From: Diplonema papillatum
Lineage: Eukaryota > Euglenozoa > Diplonemea > Diplonemida > Diplonemidae
NCBI GenBank assembly: GCA_030068145.1
Contig: JAPJBO010000510.1
Coordinates: 100,094-164,093, forward strand
Length of the DNA stretch: 64,000 bases
Direction of reading: 5' to 3'
Position 1 is the first letter of the stretch. Every line of letters starts with the position of its first letter. The notes beneath the pieces are model-generated. The model ran no database searches. It saw only the letters and a program-made list of their open reading frames with translations, and was not told the DNA's origin. The position numbers were made by a program, and so were the translations under genes. Positions 54,539 through 64,000 of the stretch are shown here, piece after piece.

Positions 54539-55355
54539 GTTGCTTATACTCTTTGTTCGTTCTTTACAACAGCTGCTGTTGGTGGGATGGTTTCATTCAG
54601 TTTTCCCGCAGCGGACTTGAGAAAAAGTTCATTTCGCGGCCAGGTTGGTAGTCGAGCTTTAGCATGTGGCCGCGCCCTGCCAACAGCAAAAACTGGCATA
54701 AGACAGGCATCGAACATGGGCGAGCCACCAAACAGAACCCGGCTTTTCAACTGGCTTGTACAAATCACTTGACAACAACTCAGTGGGGACTCAGTTGCTT
54801 GTGTTGGAGCTTTACGCTTTAGAATGCTAAGTACCCAATAGAAAGACAGCGTGCATGTGAGGAACCGGATCTTTGTCAGAGACAAATAGTGTGAAAGACA
54901 GCGATTCTACGCGAGATAGCGTGCCAACATAAAATGGGGTAAGTCTTGAGGCTATCTGTTGTGGAAGGGCACAAGAGAGTTGAGGTATGGCTGAAGAGGA
55001 GGGAGAAGAAAGGCGTGATTTACTCACTTGGAGCGACGGTTCTGGACGCAATGACGCAGTACACTACAGCAGGTCTGCGTCGACTGGCGTACGATTGACA
55101 AGTACCATACGTAAGTCCGTCTGCGAACCAACACACGAGGAGCAGAGATGTTAAACGAGTTGCTGCCAAGAGGCTCTTCGTGCTATTCTGCGATTGCATT
55201 TGCGTTACGAGGGTCCAAGGTACGTTTTACTCACGTTAAGTGCACGACAGAGAGACGTTGTGTCGTGTGTAAATAGCGAGGGAGAGAACGCGTATACTGC
55301 TGTTGGATCCAGAAAGCGATGAACTCAGTCGGTTACTGAGACGGAGATCCTACGT
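54539..55355. other. No gene identified
   Basis: Intergenic sequence between TSPO and the glutathione transferase, which read in the same direction. No motif is seen. Confidence 0.4.
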
Positions 55356-56036
55356 TCAGTGCAGCGATGCTTGCGAGCTCTTGAAGCAGGCGTATGCGGG
55401 AAATGTTTTGTCGTTGTAGTAGACCTTTACCTGCGGGATATCGGCAATCTTCTCCCTGTGCAAACAAAGATGCGACAAGTGGTCGAAACTGTCTTGTGGT
55501 ATTCCGTCTAACTTCCCGCTGCGAAAAAAACAAACGTAGGTGAAGATGTACAAGTCGGCCATCGTCAGCTGATCGAGCAGAGCAAATCCCGATGTGCTCT
55601 TTGCCAGTTCACCGTCGATGTGCGCTGCCCACTTTTCGATTGGACCACCCTTCACCATCAACTCAGCTCTCTTGGCTTCTCTTTCTTTTGCGTCTTCGAT
55701 GTCCCAAGTCGGCACCAGCGGGTCCAGACCGTCGGACACCTTGTCCACCAGCTCGTCAACAAGCAACGCCTCGAAGGGGTCCTGTGGGTAAAGCGGGTTC
55801 CCGTCTACCTTTGCAAGCTTGCACACGTACCGATTAATTGCTATACTCTGTGAAACAGTCTTCCCGTCTACGTTCAACAGCGGCAGCTGCAACGGGGACA
55901 CCTTCGGCTTCATTTCTTCCCAAGCCTCGGGTCCAAGGACGCAATCTTCAAAGTCGATTCCACCTACGCCAAGCGCGAGACGAATCGGCTCGGCCCTGCC
56001 AGGGAAAGCGAAATAGGTCACCTTCAGCTGCTGCAT
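55356..56036 (-). CDS. Glutathione S-transferase (sigma/prostaglandin-D-synthase-like)
   Basis: A complete 226-residue cytosolic GST. The N-terminal thioredoxin-like domain has the catalytic Tyr8 in YFAFPGRAEPIRL and the glutathione-binding SQSIAINRY at 62-70. The all-helical C-terminal domain carries the N-capping box and hydrophobic staple LLDQLTMADLYIF (153-165, Asp161). The GRAE-x-IRL motif points to the sigma or a related Tyr-type class. Such enzymes conjugate glutathione to electrophiles. The frame has no intron. The C-terminus (KTFPAYACFKSSQASLH) is slightly longer than usual. Confidence 0.93.
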   Translation of the reverse strand: MQQLKVTYFAFPGRAEPIRLALGVGGIDFEDCVLGPEAWEEMKPKVSPLQLPLLNVDGKTVSQSIAINRYVCKLAKVDGNPLYPQDPFEALLVDELVDKVSDGLDPLVPTWDIEDAKEREAKRAELMVKGGPIEKWAAHIDGELAKSTSGFALLDQLTMADLYIFTYVCFFRSGKLDGIPQDSFDHLSHLCLHREKIADIPQVKVYYNDKTFPAYACFKSSQASLH

Positions 56037-56248
56037 TTTTGCTCTTTTTCGAGACTAAAGGTCCTATATAGCCTTGGTTCGAAGGTACGACGAGGAAGTT
56101 TTACGCGACCCGCACTGTGTTCACACGTGTACACGTCGAAGGGCGCGGCGTGTGCCGGCTGTCTGTCCCAGCTGCTCATGGCTGCGCGTTCAGATGCAGG
56201 GTATAGGTATGTTCCCTGGATTGCTAGGGCTGCCCGGCGATGGGACAA
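56037..56248. other. GST upstream region
   Basis: No promoter motif is recognised. Confidence 0.3.
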
Positions 56249-56465
56249 TCCCATGGTACCGCGTGAATGGCGCGATCGGGCCCACGGCAGCGCAAGCCAG
56301 CTAACGGTGGTCACGCACACAGCCTGTCTACTCACAGTCGCGCCGGCCCAGCCCGGCCCGCAACCGCAGCCGCCATATGGCGGCCACATTCGCCCGTGCC
56401 CACACGCCGGCCAGCTCATCCCATCGAGCTAGCAATCCAGCTAAGGAGCACAACCGAGGATCCCG
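56249..56465 (+). repeat. Dispersed repeat, one arm of a distant inverted pair
   Basis: TACCGCGTGAATGGCGCGAT, CACAGCCTGTCT, CGAGCTAGCAATCCAGCTAA and GGAGCACAACCGAGGATCC are matched inversely at 62758-62930. Confidence 0.8.
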
Positions 56466-57581
56466 TAGCGTCAGCGGTCCGGCCAAGGAACGTAGCCGAG
56501 GTCCGTTTGGTAGAACAGCGCATTAAATATGAGTTTAATTCGCACACCGGAGCAGCGCCTACGGCTCCGAAGGCAACCGCACCGAAGGAGAACTAAACTT
56601 GTGTCTTTTTGGAAATGGCCAAAAGAATTCCGAAAAAAAATGGGTTTTTTGTACCGTATTTGTAAAAAAGACGTACCGGAAAAAGTCACAAAACTTTCCC
56701 CCAGAGGCCGCGGGTGCATCTTTTTTCCGGTACGTCTTATTTCCGGTACATAATAATTCTGAAAGATCTCGGAGGGGCTATTTCCCCCTACTACTGGCGT
56801 TTGACTTCATACACCCTCGTTCGTTCCTCTTTCGGGGCCTCGCTTACACTTCTCTAGATACACCAGCCACCCGCCGTGCTGCCGTGGCGCTCTGGCAATC
56901 CGCATCAGCACAAGAGAACACGATGAGTATCGAATTTATTATCTGATCCCATGGGCGCGGTTCAACCGTTTTGCTTGTGACCCGTCGAACATGGCTCTGT
57001 CGTGCACATATTATTTTGTGGGGGTTTTTTTTGGCAGTGTGGGCGGCAGGCACTGAGTTGTCGTTTTTTGGACTGTTTCTCGCTGGTCCGCGTTGCTGAC
57101 CTTTTTCCACGATATTTTGCTCGAGAACCAAAATATATGTACGTGGTTTGTCCCGCCAGAGTTCGGGATGTGGATCCGCGTGGAAATGGAGATCGTGGAA
57201 ATCAAAATCCATTTCGGATTATGTTACACTGCCTGTCAGGTGACATCATAATTCTCCGAGTTCCGGGGTTTTCACCACTTACCCCGACGTGGCAACATAA
57301 TTCCGCTGGTAGTTTTGACCTTCTTATTCCTTGGACGGCCGAGGTTCTGCGGCTGTCAGCAGGCTCCTGAAGAATTCTCTGCAACTGCATCCGAATTCTT
57401 CAATCGCAAAACGTTGCATGTTCTCCTTCTCATTGTATTCCATGTCAACGAGCTGTGTTGCAAAACCATGCGGCAAAAAATCGCTGGCAGTGTCGGAACC
57501 TCGATAAAGAATGCGTGTGGCTTTGTTCTCACCGCAGTCGTGGTCGGCACTTTGCCCGAATTTGCTCCTTTCAGAGGATAT
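56466..57581. other. No gene identified; MITE-A scrap
   Basis: A MITE-A internal piece (CTTGTGTCTTTTTGGAAATG) lies at 56598-56655, followed by a TACCGGAAAA/TTTTTTCCGGTA inverted pair near 56690-56735. Confidence 0.4.
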
Positions 57582-57784
57582 CATGCAGGGTCAGAACCTT
57601 GTGTCTTTTTAAAACGCTCCCGCGGGGCCGATGGCTTTTTTTGGAAAAAAAAAAGATTTGCTCAACTTCCTCAAAAGTTACTGCAGAGTTTGTTCCAAAG
57701 TTTTAAAATTCAAAAACCCCATTTTTTTTCCAGAATTTTTTTTTTGGCCATTTCCAAAAAGACACAAGGTTTTGACCCTGCATG
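57582..57784. mobile_element. MITE-A, complete (203 bp)
   Basis: The ends are inverted CATGCAGGGTCA(G/A)AACCTTG, extending through GTGTCTTTTT. ATAT lies on both sides as a 4-bp target duplication. The interior holds TTGTTCCAAAGTTTTAAAAT, as in 33860-33962, and there is no coding capacity. Confidence 0.9.
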
Positions 57785-59371
57785 ATATCGAGTGGCAGAT
57801 GGGTTCTGCTCCGCCGAAAGGCACGCTGTGTAGCATCCGAAGCAGATACTTCTGGGGGGTGCATAGACAGGAGCGTTCACAACAAGCATCCAATTCGGAC
57901 AGCTTGAAGACGCCTGTCCAAGTAGTCGTTGCTGTCGCTGTTTGGAACCTTGCACCTTGCCGTCGTAGTCGTGTGCACTTCCTCCGCGTGGCACCACACT
58001 CCTGGAGGCACTTCAAACAGATGAATCCTCTTGTACCGGTCTCTTCTTCACTTCGGGCTGAGGAAACGAAGCAACCTTTCTCCAGGTTTTCGCACCGCAG
58101 ATTTTGCAGCATCCCTGTTCTTCAGTACCTGCCATCCCAGTTCTGAAGTGCGCTCATAGGGGATGGCAATACGTCTGGTGAAGTGAAGTGCAAAAGGAGG
58201 GGCCATGGGGGACAACCTTTTTGGGATCCGAGGTGGTATTCTGACGATTTCGTGACCGATCTTTCCATTCCGTGTCTTCTCGGGAGCAACATGCACTATC
58301 ACACGCGCTCCCGGTATGATCTAAATATCATGCAGGCATGGCTTCCGATGCTTTTGGGCTCAAATTTAATTCACATGCGGAACGTGCGGAAAAGATCCAA
58401 AAAAAAAAAAAACTTTTCCGAGTTTCATGCAGGAGGGGTACAAGCTCCAGAAAAGGGTTCAGGGTGTAGTCTGGTAGGGAGGCTGCCCCCAACTTGCCAT
58501 ATTTGGGTCGCCAAGTCCACATCAGCATCACTTTGCGGGCTTCGTGGTTTTGTGCAGTTGGCTTGGTGCCACGGGATCTATCCGCTTGTTGCGGACCTCC
58601 TGCAAGAACACGAAGGAAAAAGTGCGTAGTTGTTTACAATGCATACTTGTTTTCCGGTAAGGAGTGGGCAGGACGTTTCAAAGGGGGAAAAGAGGAACAA
58701 AGCACATGAATGCTTCTTAGAAAATAGTAGGTGGGACGATCTTGATTAGAGTGAAAGTTCGTAAGTAAGTTAATATCACACTGCTCGATGGTCGCTTCAC
58801 ACTGCCGCACATCAACCTGCTCATCCTCCTTGGCTGTCAGCTTATTGAAGGCGTCCGCGGCCAGGCATATTAGTATTGCCTCACAGGTTGATTAGCCAAG
58901 CCAAAAGACACATCTCAGGAGAAAAGAATCGGGGCAGGTTGACATTTACATAAGCCCTGCTCACAGTCCATGATCGCAAGCTGGGACCGGTGCAGGAACA
59001 AACATATGTGTTGGTTTGGCGGGACACAGGGGTCTACAAGGCGAAATGAGAGCAAGATTTCGTACAAGAACCTCAAGAACGTCCACTTTTGCTTTTGTGT
59101 GTGCTAATGGTCCACGCAATCAGTCGATGGATTGTTGCCCGACGGACGGACCCACCCTTCGGTCCAAGGTCTGGACGGAATTCCCGACTGTGACAAACCA
59201 ATGATAGTAGGTGGCTGACCTTGCACACATGTGAGTGCCAATTTTAATACATGCGGAAACACATGCGGAAAACACGTGCGGAAACACGTACGGAATTCCG
59301 CACGTACGGAAAATCACAATTTTATTCACGTGCGGAATTCCGTACGTTCCGCATGCGGAACGCAAGGCCTG
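57785..59371. other. No gene identified
   Basis: Short open frames only. ACATGCGGAA/CACGTGCGGAA repeats lie at 59250-59350. Confidence 0.3.
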
Positions 59372-59495
59372 CATGCAGGGTCAAAACCTTGTGTCTTTTT
59401 GGAAATGGCCAAAAAAAAAATTCTACAACTTTTTTTTTCGGGGTCCATCGGCCCCGGGAGCGTTTTAAAAAGACACAAGGTTTTGACCCTGCATG
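59372..59495. mobile_element. MITE-A, short complete copy (124 bp)
   Basis: Both CATGCAGGGTCAAAACC ends are present, with a shortened interior holding GGGTCCATCGGCCCCG. I saw no target duplication. Confidence 0.85.
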
Positions 59496-59665
59496 ATATA
59501 ATTATACCGGGTTGAACGCGTCCAAGGGGGGTCATCTTTTTTTTCTAAACCCTCGGGAACAGAGAGACCGGGGACACCTGCGCTCATAGCATCAAAAATT
59601 GGTCGATTTAGTGAAACCTTTGGTGACTGTGTGCGCTGCCATAGGGTGGTCATTTTTGGCAGGTG

Positions 59666-59872
59666 TGGACCCAGCGACCAGGGTCGCTGGGCCCAGTTTT
59701 TCCCAGGTCGCTGGGTCCAGTTTTTTTACCTTGAAAACTGGACCCAGCGACCACTGCTGGACCCAGCGACCTGGTCGCTGGGTCCAGTTTTCAAGGTAAA
59801 AAAACTGGACCCAGCGACCAGGTCGCTGGGTCCAGTTTTGGTGGATCCAGGTCGCTGGTCCAGTTTTCAAGG
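59666..59872. repeat. Palindrome cluster of CTGGACCCAGCGACC units
   Basis: ACTGGACCCAGCGACC and its inverse GGTCGCTGGGTCCAGT alternate at least eight times, joined by TTTTCAAGGTAAAAA spacers. The segment can fold into several nested hairpins or cruciforms. Confidence 0.9.
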
Positions 59873-61383
59873 TAAAAAATTAGTATGGCTGGTGTGGTCG
59901 GTGGGCCAGTTCCCTGTAGTTCCCCCGTAGTTCAACATGGGGGGGGGGGGTGTCTTTTTTTTTCGATTCTTGCTTTTTTGCTGTGTGCTTCAGGAATGCA
60001 GCCTTGTAGCATTTCTAATGCTACTTTGCACTTTTTCGTCACAAAATAAGGACAATTTCGGGTAATTTGAGCGTATCAAGATCAAAGACCCCGGAGACAA
60101 GCTACCTGGCCCAGGCCAAAATCGGTGAACTTCGGGGGGTAATTCCTTTGTGGCGACCACTTTCTGCAGTCGGCCCTGGCGAAGGTGAGGTGGAAGAGCT
60201 ACAAAGGTGCAGTATTACGGCCCAACTTGCGCAGAGCGGCCATGTGCTATGCGTGCCCCGAAGAGGAAGGAATTGGATGAGAAGGAAGGACACGGTTTGA
60301 CAGGTAGTGACAGGATCAGCTGCGGTAAGGAGAGCAGGAAATGTTCTACCAGAGGCCCCGCGCCGGCCGGGGTTCGAAGCGATCGCGGGACCGCAGACCT
60401 TCGCGGCGCGGAGGAGAGAGGTGGTTCCGGGCGCTGCAGTATTGGCTGGATGGGATGTGCTGGTCGGTGGTGGGTGACGTCTCGAGCTCGCTGTCGACTT
60501 TGAAGTGTGCACCAAACTAGATCTTCCGGGCAGTGTCGTAGCGACGAGGACACCGTGGAGCATGCGTGCGAGGGTACTCGCAAAACTTTTAAAAACCGTC
60601 GGGGATGCGCTGGAGCGTAACGGCGATGGACCGCTTCTGCCAGACAGGAAACTGGGGAAGATAGGGTCGCTGAGAACGGTGGGAGCCGTGCCTCACGGGG
60701 TACGAGATGAGGCCGATCTTCCGTGGTACGGAGAGGATGGAAGTGCTCGAGACACCGCTGACGAGGGCACGAGTTCAGCGACGAGGCTTAGGGTTTCTCC
60801 CAGAGTAGAGGAGCTGATGCAAACGCCACCTGGGCTTCTGAACGTGATTGCAGATCACCTTCTTGCCCAAACCCAAGAGGGATTGGAGTGTCGGAATGGC
60901 GCGCAAGGAGAGGCTCTGGCTTGTTTGCTTCTTTCGCTGGCGAGAGGGAGACTTCGGACACGGCAAAGCCTTGGGTTCTTCGGGCTCTGCATCCTTCTGT
61001 TCAGAGATCGTAGAGCAGTTTGCCGACAGCAACATGAGCCTTGAATGGCATGCTTTGGGTGAGGGCATGCAGTTTATCAAGAAGTAACTTCTTGTCAGTG
61101 TCCCTTCCATGCAGACAGTAACTTCTTATCAGCTTCCCTTCCATGCAGACAAGTTGGACTCAAGCACATATTTTCGTCTGTCACCGGACTCTTGATTGTG
61201 TGCTGCCAATTTTATCTGTGGGCTGTCCAAGACATTCTGCAGATCTCGATCAGTCAGGCCTCTGCCATCTGTCACGATAACGCGATTATTTTCAAGGACC
61301 AGTACAAGCGCGCAATGGTGGCAACTGTGTTTTTCCTACAGTCCTCTTGGGGAACGTTGAAGGGGCCCGGTAGCGAGCTTTAC
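59873..61383. other. No firm gene; GC-rich open frames
   Basis: Plus-strand frames at 60317-60520 (ending LKCAPN) and 60505-61044 are open, with no recognised domain. They could be remnants of one gene or retroelement broken by frameshifts, but I cannot support a product. Confidence 0.3.
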
Positions 61384-61593
61384 CATGCAGGGTCAGAACC
61401 TTGTGTCTTTTGGAAATGGCCAAAATTTTAGTTCCAGAAAAAAATGGGTTTTTTGAATTTTACAATTTTGGAACAAACTCTGCGGTAATTTTCGCGGAAG
61501 TTGAGCAAGCTTTTTTTTTGCCAAAATTTTTTTTTGGGGTCCATCGGCCCCGCCGCAGCGTCTTAAAAAGACACAAGGTTCTGACCCTGCATG
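61384..61593. mobile_element. MITE-A, complete (210 bp)
   Basis: The CATGCAGGGTCAGAACC ends are flanked by TTAC on both sides (4-bp target duplication). The interior combines the TTTTGGAACAAACTCTG and GGGTCCATCGGCCCCG blocks seen separately in the other copies. Confidence 0.9.
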
Positions 61594-61754
61594 TTACTTA
61601 GGTTCCTGCAAGCGGACGCGGGTCAGGAGGGTTTCTACCCCTCCTCCCGAGCCTAGGAATGGTTCCCATTCCACCACACGGCGAATGTCGACCTCCAGCG
61701 GAACTCTCACCCGGTCCTGTTCCATCAGCCGCATCCGAGCGGTCGTCTGCATAA

Positions 61755-61778
61755 CATGCAGGGTCAGAACCTTGTGTG
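61755..61778 (+). mobile_element. MITE-A terminal fragment
   Basis: CATGCAGGGTCAGAACCTTG followed directly by unrelated sequence. Confidence 0.7.
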
Positions 61779-61802
61779 AGCCAATTCACCTACCCCCCCT
61801 GA

Positions 61803-61880
61803 AAGCGACTTGAGCTCGATTACACTCGATTACGCGTCGATTACACTCGATTACACTCGATTACGATCGATTACAATCGA
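61803..61880. repeat. CGATTACACT-type decamer repeat
   Basis: Repeats of TCGATTACAC with point changes (CGATTACGCGT, CGATTACAAT), flanked by AATTCACCTACCCCCC and GGTGAATTGGGGGG. Confidence 0.8.
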
Positions 61881-62757
61881 TCAACTTTTGGTGAATTGGG
61901 GGGGGTACTGTAACAATTGATTAAACACACAGCACTCAGCCAATCCTGATTAGCTGATGCAACGTGTCTATTATCGAGCCTTCTTCTGGGGCTAAAGATG
62001 CTGATAGCACGATCATCGAATATCGAACAAAAGAAGCATATTCGCCTGAAAAAAAGATGTAGCCAGGCAGTGCAGCAGGGGACGAGGAAGTTCGGACTGA
62101 CTTGTGGAAGCAGGTTGTCGAGTGCATAGGGGCTCGGGTACCATTTTCCCGTATTAGCAACCTTTGCAATTTAGCGCAGCTAATACTCGAGCCTTTTGGC
62201 ATTCCCTGCGGGGCAGTTCCAGGCGATATGGCTGTTCGACAAGCGCTTGGCAGACACCCTGTCCTCGAAGATGTCAAGTTTCTGTTTGTGGGTTCGATCT
62301 CCCTGGCGATAACAAGGCGGTTGAAGACGGAGGCTAATCTCACCTTTAGGCGCATGCCATTGTCAGACGCTACCGTCTGGCATTGCGCAATTCGTGCCAT
62401 AGTCGTTGGGGGTATTGGCAAGGGGGTTCAGTGGACACTCATCTGTTGGCTCCTCGTTACTGCCCACGTAGGTTCCGGGAGGTCTGCTTGGCTGCACGCG
62501 GCTTGTGGTGTTGCTTCGTTCTTGAACTTTTTCTTCGGCTTCATGCGGTTCATCGTCCCGGCCTGCCCCTGGTACACGACTCGTCTCGTCTCCGTAGCTC
62601 GTCTATCCTGCTTCACTTCGTGCTTCCATCGAGCCTACTTGCGCTGTCACATTCCGATGGGTAGTGCGTCTGCGGGAGGAACCTGGCTGACACACCCTGT
62701 CCCTGCGGCCTTCATCGCTGTCTGCTCTCGTGCGCCCACTGTGGGGCATGATTCCGC
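61881..62757. other. No gene supported
   Basis: Frames are open on both strands between 61936 and 62803 (161 codons minus, 233 codons plus). Neither has a domain I recognise, and the reading direction cannot be decided. Confidence 0.3.
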
Positions 62758-62930
62758 CTCGGATCCTCGGTTGTGCTCCTTAGCTGGATTGCTAGCTCGA
62801 TAAGAAGAGCTGGTGTGTGGGCACAAGCGAATGTGGTTGCGGTTGCGGGCCGGCCGGCGTGACTGCGAGCAGACAGGCTGCATGCGCGTGGGCCCAATCG
62901 CGCCATTCACGCGGTACTCCAAAGGCCTAA
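62758..62930 (-). repeat. Dispersed repeat, inverted partner of 56249-56465
   Basis: It contains GGATCCTCGGTTGTGCTCCT, TTAGCTGGATTGCTAGCTCG and ATCGCGCCATTCACGCGGTA. Confidence 0.8.
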
Positions 62931-63509
62931 TCGGGCCGGGCCGGCACATACAGATTGCGACCGGGGCCAGCGTCGCACCTCGGTCTCGTCCCTTACAGCC
63001 GGAGCTCGTGGCTCTCCCCAAGCCTCTGGGAAGGTGGCGGAGCTGGGAAGACGCGAGAGAAAACCAAAGTAGCGGCGGCCGACCTCTGTCTGCAAGCACG
63101 TCTCTGGCAGGGCAGTCGGCACCAAACGGAGCACAGTACCTCTTCCAAAGCAGTCGGCTGAAGCGGAGCACAGTCAATGGGCATTCAGAGAGTGCAAAGC
63201 ATGTCTCTTGTAGGGCAGTGGGCAGCGGGCTTTGAGGGAAAGGTCAGCGCGGTAGCGATGACCAGGAGAACACATACAGATGGGTGGGGAGAGGCCCTGG
63301 GACTAAGGCGTGACTACCCCCGTCCCTGTCCCTCCCAGGGCGCCACCCCGAATCTAGCCTGGCTCCACCACGGTGAAGGCCCACACCTGCGGTTTCCGTC
63401 CCTCGTATGCTTGTGCTTGGCACTTCTTGGGCCAGACAGTGGTCAACATGGTCGCTCATGGGCCAGCCAGGGGTCCACCAGTGGTCGAACCCAAAATACT
63501 AGTGTCAAT
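62931..63509. other. No gene identified
   Basis: No recognisable feature. Confidence 0.3.
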
Positions 63510-63599
63510 TTCGATCACACTCTACAACGCTCGACTACACTCTACTACACTCTACTACACTCGATTACACTCTACTACACTCGATTACACTATATTACA
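63510..63599. repeat. TCTACTACAC / TCGATTACAC decamer repeat
   Basis: About nine decamers, ending at the point where LINE coding sequence starts. The same family of words occurs at 61803-61880. Confidence 0.85.
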
Positions 63600-64000
63600 C
63601 TGCCGTTGCTGAACGCCCTGGCGAAGGTGTTCAACGCGATAGAAGCGACCGGAACGTGGCCGAACGCGTTGTTGGAAGCCGCGGTCACGCTGATCCCGAA
63701 AGACGAAACCCTCGACCCGCTGGCATTGCGGCCCATCACCGTCACAAGCGCGGTCTATCGCTTGTGGGCGAGCACGAGGCTCAGGGACGTCGTCCAGTGG
63801 CAAGAAGGCTGGATAGCAGATAGCCAGCACGGGTTCAGGCCCAAACACGGAACCGTGGACGTGGTGTTTGAAATCGCCTCGCAGATTGAAGAGGCTCTCT
63901 TGACGGGAAAGGAGCTGTACGGCGTGGCCCTAGACTTTGCCAAGTGCTTCGACAAAGTGCCACGAGACGTCGTGCTGAAGCTGGTGGGGGATCTTGGCCT
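63600..64000 (+). mobile_element. 5'-truncated LINE reverse transcriptase, runs off right edge
   Basis: The open frame starts in the middle of an RT domain right after the decamer array and continues past the window end. It reads EAAVTLIPKDETLDPLALRP, ITVTSAVYRLWAS, DSQHGFRPKHG and GVALDFAKCFDKVPRDVVLK, aligning with the LINE ORF2 at 7397-12544 (PITVTSCVYRLWA, LDFSKCFDRVPRE) at roughly half identity. It is a second family of the same clade. The catalytic YxDD would lie beyond the window. Lack of any upstream RT or endonuclease sequence shows 5' truncation. Confidence 0.85.

Noticed and set aside
60505..61044. 179-codon plus-strand frame
   Set aside because: No family was recognised and the overlapping minus strand is also partly open; kept only as a note in the gap entry.
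61936..62803. Open frames of 161 (minus) and 233 (plus) codons
   Set aside because: Both strands are open with no domain, so direction and reality cannot be decided.

Overview
This is a nuclear window from a eukaryote. Spliced exons with GT-AG borders are separated by introns of kilobase size, and the window holds a non-LTR retrotransposon with two intact ORFs, a tyrosine-recombinase retrotransposon and several short inverted-repeat transposons. The best clue to the organism is a fragment of small-subunit rRNA at 33041-33292 (minus strand). It has the universal 530-loop context but reads CAGCACCCGCGG and then TTAATGCTGCTGCTG, which I recall as euglenozoan forms. With the retroelement types (a LINE with an N-terminal 2A peptide as in trypanosome L1Tc/ingi, and a recombinase lying before RT/RNase H as in VIPER/TATE) and conventional introns, a diplonemid such as Diplonema is my best inference. 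It is not proven.

Layout. 1-2205: end of a tyrosine-recombinase retrotransposon. 2.2-4.6 kb: tandem repeats. 4.6-17.9 kb: gene A (minus strand, product not recognised), two exons joined across an 8.7-kb intron that holds a complete LINE (about 7.23-14.52 kb), a 674-bp TIR element and a partial exon copy. 17.9-20 kb: dispersed repeats. 19.6-33.0 kb: a three-exon WDHD1/Ctf4/AND-1 replication-factor gene (minus strand) with a long polyglutamine tract, surrounded by truncated copies of its own exons. 33.0-34.3 kb: SSU rRNA fragment and two 3'-end LINE fragments. 34.3-47.9 kb: gene-poor and repeat-rich. 47.9-50.2 kb: a kelch-repeat gene (minus). 52.0-52.8 kb: a small two-exon gene of unknown function (minus). 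54.0-54.5 kb: TSPO (minus). 55.4-56.0 kb: a sigma-like glutathione S-transferase (minus). 56-63.6 kb: MITEs, palindromes and microsatellites. 63.6 kb to the end: a second, 5'-truncated LINE reverse transcriptase (plus strand).

The host genes I can support are all on the minus strand. The most unusual feature is that genes A and WDHD1 are ringed by tandem, truncated copies of their own exons: 5' copies upstream, 3' copies downstream and, for WDHD1, copies of both flanking exons inside intron 1. The exon joins were worked out by hand from splice motifs and phase. They are phase-compatible, but no transcript was available to confirm them. Most of the 34-47 kb and 57-63 kb regions hold nothing I could identify as a gene.
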